A stretch of 64,000 nt of DNA from contig NW_003314311.1 in NCBI RefSeq assembly GCF_000143415.4, forward strand, positions 1,029,062-1,093,061, written 5' to 3'. Under the pieces are notes generated by a model that was not told the DNA's origin, ran no database searches, and saw only the letters and a list, made by a program, of their open reading frames with translations. This document shows positions 55,020-64,000 of the stretch, piece after piece. Position 1 is the first letter of the stretch; every line of letters starts with the position of its first letter. The position numbers and the translations under genes are program-made. Origin of the DNA: Selaginella moellendorffii. Lineage: Eukaryota > Streptophyta > Lycopodiopsida > Selaginellales > Selaginellaceae.

Positions 55020-58000
55020 CACCTTATACGGTCCTTTCCACTGCGCAAAGAACCTCTTAAATAAACTATGTACCATAAGATAGGGAAAATAAACTAATAT
55101 TAAGTTATCCATTTTATGCTTTGTAGGTGGATGATAATGGGAGTTCTATGGTAGATTTTGCTCGGAAAATGGAAAAATGCTCATCAAATATTAATTTCAC
55201 AACTTAACATCGGCAATTCATGGCAATTGCGAAAGTAAACCTAGCTCTGTTGGTAATATTAGATTATGACTATATAAGTTTATATGGTGAAACATCAACA
55301 AAACTCTACACCTCTGTGACATATGTATATCGAAGATATGGCAAATAACCATCCCAATCTGAATGCTGAAAGTTCATGTACTTTGCGATCATTCCTTTGA
55401 ATGTCTAAACAAACCGTTTCACCAAACTATTTAATTGTGGATGATAAGCACTCATGAAAGTGTGGCGTATCCCCAACCAAGATGTCAAAACATGAAATGC
55501 CTTAGCCATAAATGCGGGACTATTATCCAAACAAATCCACTCTAGACAAAAATGCTGGAACACCACTCGATTGAGGAGGAAGTATTCAACAACAATTACA
55601 AAAGCACTAGCAAAAGCACCAACTTTCACCCAACGAGTCAAATAGTCAGAAGCAATAATAACATATTCATTGTTAGCAGTCAATCATGGAAAAGGTCCCA
55701 TAAGATCAAATGCCACTAACTCAAACAGATAGGAAATTGCAATTGACTCTAACCATCTTTCCACAACACGAGGGGGAGTATTACAAGCTTGGCACCAAAT
55801 GCAGCTATGCATATACCAGATAATATCACGTTGCATCCGGCCAATAGAAAGACGTGCGTAGCTTCTTGGTCACATGATGATGTCCCATATGCCCACCTAG
55901 AACAAGACAATCATGGTAAACATGGAGAAACCGTGGAATAAAGACGGAAGGCACCACTAGCCATAAAGGCATCATCAAGATCCGTCCCCACAAAATAAAG
56001 AAGGCCATTTTCAAGGCAATATTGAGAATGTAAATGCTAGAATGGCAAATCATCAACAAATGATGCAAGATTCTCAAACCCATCTCAAAATCTTCAAATC
56101 CACAACTCAATCTTTTGAGCTTCGTGAACCTCATCAAGAGAAGGTAGATCTTGCTCTACATCTTGTGGGCATTAAACATCGAGTACAACAACCGCCAATG
56201 GCATAAAATCCTTATCTAGAAAAATCCACAAATGTTGGAACAATAGGCTCGTCAGAAACATGAGAAGAGAGTGAAGAAGGAAGACGAGCTCAATAAAGGG
56301 CATCAACATCAACTATAGAACTCCCTAGGTGATGAATAACATCAAAATTATATATTTGAAGCTTCAAAACCCACTGAGTAATTCGACCAACCAGGTTCTT
56401 CTGCTTCAATAATGAAGTAATGCCAGCATGATCACCTTCAAGTAACATCCAAAAACTATATAAATATGCATGAAGTTTTTCGAAACCCTAAACTGCTTGT
56501 AAAGACTCCTTCTCAATCATGGAGTAGTTCACCTCCATTGGTTGTAATGTATGACTTATATACGCAATGGGATGGCACTGACCAAACACACTTGGCCTCT
56601 CTTGCATCAACACACCTCTAAGACAAATATTAGAAGTATCCACATGCAAAATGAAAGGTTGAATGTAGTCAAGATATGCCAAAACCGGAGGAGTCGTTAA
56701 TACCTCTTTGAGATCCACAAATGCCTGCTCACAATCCGGAGACTAGATAAAAGATGATATTGATGACTTCAACAACACTCACAACGGTGCAGTATGATCA
56801 GAAAGATGATCCACAAAACAACTGAGATACTACACCTTGCCTAGGAAGTGTTGCAAATCATTCACACACTTTGGAGTAGGGAACTTTAGAATAGCCATAA
56901 ATCTGTCAAAATCAACTTGTAAACCCTTACGAGAAATATAGTATCCAAGATAAATTGTGTCCTTGAACCCAAACATGCACTTAAACGGCTTCAGCTTTAA
57001 ACCAACATCCTATAGTCGATCCAACACTTTACAAATATCATAGACGTATTCCTCTCATGTCCCCTCCGAGTGGATCAAGACATCATTAATGAAGTTAGTA
57101 GTTACCTCGGCATATCACAAAAAACCTCATCTATCATCTGTTAGAAAGTTGTTGGAGCATTGTTCAAACCAAACAGCATCACTAAAACTCATACAAACCA
57201 AATGGTGTACGAAAAGCAATTTTAGGAATATCTTTTTTAGCCATCAGTACTTGCCAATACCCAGAAGCAAGATCGAGCTTGGTGAATCAACGACTTCTTC
57301 CTAGACTATCTAAGAGATCAATAATATGAAGAAGAGAGTACGCATCCAAGATCATCACTTTGTTTAACGAATAATAGTCGATGCATAAACAAATACTCCC
57401 ATAAGATTTTGTCATAAGATGAGGTTCACATGCCTAAGGACTCCACAACTTTTGAATAACACCCTTTTACAACATCCTTTTGACATTTGCATATAAAATC
57501 TTGATTTTTAACAGGAACTTTGATTAGACAAGCATCCCTAGTTGGAATCGGATGACATGTGAAAATCTTAGCCCCAGATGATAGGTCAAATTCAAAGATA
57601 TTGACATACTCTTTCATGAGCTGGTCAACCGCTGCAACACAAAGACTGTCAAAGGGATCGGAAAAGGAAAGAGTGAAATAAGACAGAAACATAAGAAGAA
57701 GTATGGGGAGACAAAAGTAATGGAAGCAAAGGTAAAAGTAAAAGGACGAAGAGGTATGGAAGTGAGAGGAATGGATGAAATATAAAGAAGTATGAGATAA
57801 AAGGGAGAAACCTCAAAGTCACACTTGGCATGATTATGCTGCAAAAAATCTATACCAAGGATGAGGTCAAAAGTTTAATTCGGCACCCCCCACAATGACT
57901 ACAACCCAAGCTTGAGATTGCCCACACGCACAACTAGGTTCACCTCATCCCATGCATGTACATGTGTATGGCCGTTGCCATAAAGAATAAAAACTAGCTC

Positions 58001-59688
58001 TACCACACAACGTAAGTGTTGACGGCAATGTGTGGCAATAGATCGAGCGATAGAAGATAAGCTCAAACTTGTATCAACCAATACGAAGAAAATAATAAAA
58101 GACTTCTTGTTATAAAAGCGAGCTTAGAAAGTAAACACTTGATGAATTGGTGTTGAGTGAACCCCTTGATGATACTCCTAAAAGAAAGATGAAGGGGTCA
58201 CTGACTTATTTGCACAAGATCCCTCCGTTATTTATGTGACTCCTTGTTTCCTGGATGCATCTCAGTGTCTAGACCTTCCATTACAGCAGCACTAACAGTA
58301 TGTTGTTGACACCAAAGTCTCTACCCAGGAAATGGGGCCTATCAATCTGGAAAACATTGACAATGTTGATAAATGTGACCAACATCACATGCCCAACAGT
58401 GAACATCACAGCCATGACCATGTCCTCACCCTTGTCCTTAAACTCGAGTAGTAGTAGCATCAACCTCCATTGGAATAGGACCATCACCCACAGGAAGTGG
58501 AGTTGAAGAACGCACAGCAAGAAGTGGAAGAGGTGACATTTTATAACATTGTACCAAGCGAAAAGCATCATCAAGGGTGGCTAGAGCAAGTGCATGTACG
58601 AGTCCAACAAGATCTTAACAAAGTGTTGGCCATAACATTCCTAGCTTGATCCACTCCGACATATTTGGCTCTACACGAAGCAAGATGCTTCGGAAACGAA
58701 CACCAAATTACATCACTGACTTAGATAGCTCTTGACGAAGATGATGCAATTGTTGGAAGGCATTATCACATCATGCAGTTGCTTCCACCGCTACTCCAGT
58801 GTCCCAGTGTATCCCACTGACAGCCTCATAAGGCCGGCTCCAACACCAGCCTCGGCCCTCTCTGCCTCGTTCAGCTCACTACTCGTGCTCAAGGGCGAGC
58901 ATGACATGAGAGTCTCGTGGTAGCCGAGGCTTGGCATGTCCAAATGCGTGTTTAAAAATGTTTGAGAGAACACTCCAATCTCTACAAGTGGTTGCACTTA
59001 AACTATTATACCACTGTAGTGCCATCTTTTGAAGACACGTAGGAAATTTATGCAAATATCAAGCATCATCCCAAGAATGATATGTGGCAATCACCATGAA
59101 GTGATTAAACCAATGGTTCATATCATCCCCATGATTCCCACGAAAGAACTCCGGCCGAATGTGAGGATTGGCAGCAAAAGTAGGAAGAGCTATACCACGT
59201 GCTAGCTATCAACTGAGTTTGGTTGTTCAATTGCAATCATATAGCACTAAGCAATTGCATCAATTGTTGCATTAAAGTCAAAGGAGGAGATTATTGCTCT
59301 ACCATGAAAATGAATAAAAAGGAAAGAGAAAAATAAGAGAAAAGAAAAAAACCTAGAAGAAAAAGGAAATTTAAACAATGCAAAAATTAGATCTAAACCA
59401 AAATCCTAAAAGGAAAGAACAAAAGAAAGGAAATGGAAAAAACTAAATTTAGATGATGCAAAAGTTAGATTTAAACTAAAATTCTAAATCTAAACACTCC
59501 TCAAGGACAATCAAAGGTACCCCTCATCTCCACCAATGTGAGTACATGGAATATATAGAAAATATACATATCAATTAACCCAAAAACCCTAGTTTATATG
59601 GTTCAGATTGAAACCAATCTGATAGCTACCAAAATCCCACTATGCTAATATTAGTATATGGCATTGTAGCCGTATACTTGGACTTATA
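55020..59688 (-). mobile_element. Ty3/gypsy copy IV, missing 3' LTR
   Basis: The minus strand has gag, RT, RNase H and integrase in the same order as copy II. Open pieces are integrase 55405-55683 (YVIIASDYLTRWVKV, then FHVLTSWLGIRHTFMSAYHP), RNase H 56488-56718 (TPPVLAYLDYIQPFILHVD) and the start of RT 57426-57692 (ATCHPIPTRDA-like). The 5' LTR is about 59535-59688 (TGTGAGTACATGG start). No LTR is seen at the 55.0-kb end, which joins trihelix-derived sequence. A gag insertion of unrelated GC-rich sequence lies at 58770-58930. Confidence 0.8.
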
Positions 59689-59689
59689 T

Positions 59690-62177
59690 ATTGAAATAAA
59701 TATTTTATATGTTCAATTCCTCATTATTTCAATAAAATAGATTTTTCAAGAGACATCTTTAATAATCATGTGTACTAAATAGCAAAGCTTGAAAACAAGT
59801 CATTGCCTCAAAAATCTCTTGGTCCATATGCAATGCACAAGGATCACTTGTGACCATTCACCTCTTCAGAGAGTGGGAAATAGTCTGCAAGGTGCCACCT
59901 AGATCCCTGGATATGACAACCAGATTTTGCCATGCACAGTTGCATCTGCTAATGGTTACACTTTCCATCTTGTTTGCAATCTGCTGCCATTGAACATAGA
60001 ATAACAACCTTCTCCTTTCTTCCCAGCGCAGCAAGTATTCATGGTGCTTGAGGTGTATCAAGGCCATATAATCTGCTTTTGTCCACGTTTTACTATGCTT
60101 GATCAACTGCTCTGGTCCCTATCCAAATGAAGCACATTCAAGAAAAAGCTTTAATAGTACTTTTGATGATAGATACCTTGTCATCACCTCATTCCCACTT
60201 CCCATTGCAACCCATGAGCCATCAAATTAATTTCATTGAGACAGAGCTAGCCTTGTTCTTGGTGGAAGAGGAGCTGGATAGGGGCAGCCAAGGCAATTGT
60301 CAGCATAAGTGAGGGTAGATCCATGATGGCATAAGAGGTGGAGATCCAGTTACTGACACAACATAGCCACATATAGTTCCAGCAACTATATAGTCTTCAA
60401 GAAAGAGCTTCTCGATCTTCAACGGAGATCACCACCACCACAGATCGATGCCTTTCAAGAACATGCTCCTACTCATCTTCTTACAGCGACTCCTCCGACC
60501 ACCACCATAAAATCTCGCACGTTACCACAACTTTCAGACCACCTTTGATTCAGTGAAGCTCTTCGGTACCACCTGATGGTTGCTGGTGCCAGCCGTGTGA
60601 CTCTCCACACTTGGCCGTGCCACATCTTTGCGTGCAAGAGAGCCACAAAAACCCTAGAAGTTCTTTTACCCCTTTGGAGTTACCTTTTACCCTGACGCGC
60701 TTTTCAGCAATGCGCGGCGAGGTGATTCTTTGGATTTGTTCATTAACTAACCCAGAGGTTCGTTGCCGCATGAACTGCTGTTCAGGAGTCAGGATCGAGC
60801 ATTGGAGCTAGGTCAAGTGTGCAAGCAGTGGAGCAGCTACATGCCTAGACTGGAGCTCAACTTTTTGCGCAAGTTTCCCGACGTTCCCGAGGTGATCGAG
60901 GCTGCTTTGTGCAGCACCCTGCGTGAAAGGCCTGGCCTTCGCCGTCTCCGCATCAACACACCGCCTGTCAGTATTTCTAAGCTGCTTTCAAGCAGGTTTC
61001 GTTTTGTGTCTGTTCCTTTCCTTCATAGCTTTTGAACAATTTACACTCTCGTGCATCACTTGAGATTTTAGACTTTTATATTTCCGACGGCGGCATACCA
61101 TGGTCTTTCAGCTGTAAGGTGGCTGCAGCGTGCCCGAAGTTACACTCTTTCTCGATTTCCTGTGAATCGATTGTAGGTACGTATCCTCGAGAAGTCAAGC
61201 TTCACGGATTCGTTCGCTGCTGCTTGAAGGTGAAATCAGCTGGCTACGGAAAATCCAAGAAGTTGTCCTAGTTTGTGAGTTCATGCCCTGCTCTAGAGAT
61301 GCTTGTGCTCTACTGGCCAAGATTCTCTGCTCTACGAATTCATGCTCCACAGTTCCAGTCTCAAGTTTCTCAAGTGTCTTGGAGTTGAACGTCATGACAA
61401 AAGCGTTAAACTGAATGCTCCGAACCTTGAAGTCCTGGATGTGGATGTTAGTAGTAATGGAGGATTGAACCAGCTGCATAGCTTGAGGCTAAGCTCATCT
61501 GTTCGGCTCATGGCTCGCGTACGACATCCCTCTGTCAAAGACGCTTCACGCATCAAAGATATTACTGCTGTTCATGTCTTTCATGTTCGAGATTTGTTTA
61601 TTGGCAACATTGTCGAGGTATAAGCCATTTTTTGGTTGGCAGTTGGTTTCTAAGATGGTTCTTAATTTGTGGCAGATTATACCAAATTCTCAAACAAGTT
61701 CTCTGAGAATGCCGTCTTTGGAAAGGGTGGCCAGAGACTGTCATGCGGCAAAGAAAGCTACCGACATAGAAAGCTTCGTTTCCATTATCCTCACTCATCG
61801 AAGTTGGAGCTCCTTCTGCTCATGAACTTACCTTCCAGGTATAGGAAGAATGTGCCTTCTGATCCACGAGTAAGAATAGCACGTTCCGAAGCTGATAAAA
61901 AGCTTGTTCAAGCAATCAAGTTTGTTCCACCGTTTGAGGATGAGTCCACATTACCTGAGCTTCCTCCAGGCCAACCAGTTCGAAATTAATGACATACGAA
62001 TTGTATACTCAACAAAGCAGCAGGTGAGTAGATATAATGCTGTTTTCAACCAGTACTATCCATATTGTTCATGTAGTGCCTGATTTCTATCACACTTCCG
62101 GCGGAGATTGAGAAGCTTGCTTGTGAGTGCAGTAATGCACCATTTGGAAAAGGCAGATGCTCTGCATGAGACATTGA
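59690..62177. repeat. Large inverted repeat, right arm
   Basis: Reverse complement of 49757-52190. It begins right at the LTR end of copy IV. Confidence 0.85.
59858..60224 (-). pseudogene. Trihelix-like pseudogene, right-arm copy
   Basis: Exon 2 is open at 59858-60106 (TWTKADYMALIHLKHHEYLL, then VQWQQIANKME and CAWQNLVVISRDL). Exon 1 near 60180-60224 reads MGCNGKWE followed by a stop before the GTATCT donor. Hence it is broken in exon 1, while the left-arm copy is broken in exon 2. Confidence 0.6.
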
Positions 62178-62850
62178 ATTATGTTAAGAGAACTTCATGA
62201 CTTTCAGGTGATTCGGATGTTTATGATCCGAGCTATCGCAAGTCAGTCAAGCTCAATCCTGAAGAGTTTGTGACAGACTTCCATCCAGCAAACTACGAGA
62301 TTTTGGACATAGTGAGGGACACACTAGTCCCAAACGCAACCAGCCTCAGGGCTGAGCTGCACAAGCTGACTCTGTACCGAGCTGGGGACTATTTTAAAAC
62401 ACACGTATATATACCGCGGGATGGCCTCGTTGCATCTTTGGTCCTGAGCTGGGAAGAAGCCGCGACAGAAGAATGGTTCTAACAAGCGGGATGCTAAACG
62501 AGATGCTTTCACCTTGAAAATGTCGACTTCATGCAGATTACATTTCCAGTCAGCCTCCAGGTAATCACAGTGGTGGGAGACTTGTAGTGCGACATGGAAA
62601 GGTGGAGGAGACACTTCAAATCGACGAGAACAAGAGCAGTATCAATATCCACTGACTGCAAGCATGAAGTGGAGGAAGTTAAAACAGGCCCACGTTGACA
62701 TACAATCTTTACAGCAACGGGGTAAAATCCCTATCGTTGTCCAGTTTAGCTGATCATACTGGCTCTACAATCTACTAAGAGTTTCTGAAGCTCAAGTCTA
62801 AAAGGAGTAGCAGATGGCTGCTGGTGGGATTCCCCTGTGGGCACAGATAT
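60770..62850 (+). pseudogene. F-box/LRR-like plus 2OG-Fe(II) oxygenase pseudogene (copy Z)
   Basis: The LRR part reads ALELGQVCKQWSSYMPRLEL, RPGLRRLRINTPPVSISKLL, SRASLEILDFYISDGGIPWS and LKFLKCLGVERHDKSVKLNA. A bridging segment is IKFVPPFEDESTLPELPPGQ. The oxygenase part (62215-62850) reads YRKSVKLNPEEFVTDFHPAN, LYRAGDYFKTHVYIPRDG, a GDLVVRHGK-like strand, then TLTYNLYSNG and a VGFPCGHRYPL end across frames. The HxD motif reads HVY, so the aspartate is lost. A stop after KKLS at 61271 and shifts in the oxygenase block make it a pseudogene, although much of it is open. Confidence 0.65.
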
Positions 62851-63000
62851 CCTCTCAACGAAGGTGAAAGGAGGACGTGTGAGGAAATGGCTTACATGTT
62901 GACAGGGGGTCCTCTTTTGGGCTGCTAAACTTAATCCACTTGTGGTTCAATTATGGGAAGAAAAACCAAAAGAAAAGAAGGATATCTATGTTAGCCAGAA

Positions 63001-63301
63001 TTGTCTGGGATTTATGCTATCTTTGGAGGTGCAAGAGTGGAGTTCAATTCTATGTTTCCGGCATTTGATGAACCAAACAGGAAATTGATTACGTGGTTGG
63101 TCATTTTTTTCTTTTTGATCTCTACATTGTTTTGTTGCTCTAACTTTCTAGTTTCCCAACAGATTGGTGGAGCTGGCCTCTTTTATGGAAACGATGTTCA
63201 CCGTATGCTTTAGCTGTTGTGGTCCGGAGGATGAAAATGACGGCACAGTCCCCTACTGCAATGGTCCGGAGGGCAACTACACAGATTACAAGGATGACTG
63301 A
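63001..63301 (+). pseudogene. Unassigned fragment related to the 40.3-kb terminal exon
   Basis: 63001-63090 reads GIYAIFGGARVEFNSMFPAF. After an intron-like tract ending TTTCCCAACAG at 63162, the sequence matches the exon at 40290-40360 on the opposite strand (ATTGGTGGAGCT, CTTTAGCTGTTGTG, GTCCGGAGGATG). Frames differ (GPEDENDG in one), so it is decayed. Confidence 0.35.
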
Positions 63302-63609
63302 GGTTCGAGCGGCTCGTTTGGATGTTGTCTAACAGTTGATATAAAATTACATTAATCTATCTGGATGGATCGAAAATGAAAACAATTAGGAAAGAGCCCA
63401 GTTGCTTTGTGGTGCTCTCTCCAGGATCATCAAGTGCACAATCCATGAACACCACGGAGAAAACAGCTCACAGCATTCTTTGCTGGGTAATATTTCTAGT
63501 GTGGCAGCTAGGATTAATCTTGCCCTCCTGACAGAATCAAAGAGAAAGAAATATGAACACGAAAAGATGAATCCAAATGCTCACTTGCGAGCTTCTTCGT
63601 TTATGCATT

Positions 63610-63870
63610 TGAGTGTCGCTCTAGCCTGGAGAACAAGAAAAAAAAGGAAAAATTGAGGGATTTTGTTGCCAAACCTGGTGTGTTCTGAGTGAATTGAGCA
63701 AGTGATGCATGTTTCTGAGAATGAGGCCCCACTCTTCGAGCATACTGAGAAGGCCTCTCCACCAAAGCGTCGGCGAGCTTGGAGCACAAGTTATCGGTTC
63801 AAAGCCTTGAGCTCCTTGTTTTCTAAACTCCCAAACTCTGAGAGAAAGATCAATCCACTCAAGCAATGTT
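63610..63870 (+). repeat. Dispersed repeat, copy 3
   Basis: Longest copy of the element at 39.7 and 47.3 kb. It includes GAGAATGAGGCCCCACTCTT, GAGAAGGCCTCTCCACC and TCGGTTCAAAGCCTTGAGCT. Confidence 0.65.
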
Positions 63871-64000
63871 CCTGTAAGTTTGATAGTTACTAAAAGTTGA
63901 TATGATATGATCAATCTACCAGTAGTCCCTGCAAGAACAGCTACCATTCTCAAACAAATGAAACCGCGCAGCGTCCCTCACAACGATCTTCCTCCCGGTA

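Noticed and set aside
63790-63810. A tRNA gene at the GGTTCAAAGCC word
   Set aside because: No cloverleaf could be drawn around it and there is no acceptor-stem pairing; at most it is a SINE-like relic.

Overview
The window looks like nuclear DNA of a vascular plant, most probably a lycophyte such as Selaginella. The reasons are very short spliceosomal introns (about 45-90 bp wherever I could fit them), intronless PPR genes built from tandem ~31-residue S-type repeats, plant-type F-box, trihelix, methylesterase, LysM-GH18 and TMEM230 genes, and Ty3/gypsy elements. The species is inferred from style, not from any search.

Layout. 0-4.3 kb: a tandem duplication of a methylesterase (MES) gene plus a decayed PPR gene. 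4.3-6.4 kb and 13.4-15.3 kb: two intact three-exon F-box/LRR genes forming an inverted repeat, with more PPR debris (6.5-9.4, 12.4-13.4 kb) and an LTR fragment (9.9 kb) between them. 15.5-16.5 kb: an unassigned GC-rich region. 17-33 kb: AT-rich land of degraded Ty3/gypsy copies, all coding on the minus strand; one (24.5-29.3 kb) keeps both ~170-bp LTRs. Within it lies a His/Ala/Pro-rich membrane-protein ORF (21.7-22.4 kb).

33.5-46.6 kb is the gene-dense core: an intact 627-aa PPR gene, a TMEM230 gene divergent from it, a LysM-GH18 chitinase-like gene, a second intact PPR gene, a Sec14-like fragment, and a large ZNFX1-type helicase gene (four exons, about 1869 aa) with PB1-like, CCCH, SF1 helicase, NFX1 zinc-finger, TPR-like and RZ zinc-finger regions. 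47-63 kb: an F-box/LRR plus 2-oxoglutarate-oxygenase family in three decayed copies, two of them arms of a second large inverted repeat (about 2.4-kb arms, 7.5-kb spacer). The spacer holds a small trihelix gene, an intact two-exon F-box gene and another Ty3/gypsy copy.

The genes do not form a pathway. The organising theme is local duplication, inversion and decay: one intact PPR gene has at least three broken relatives here, the F-box/LRR gene has two intact copies and one broken copy, and the trihelix unit occurs four times. The most unusual single gene is the ZNFX1-like one, whose reading frames join cleanly only through a GC-AG intron.
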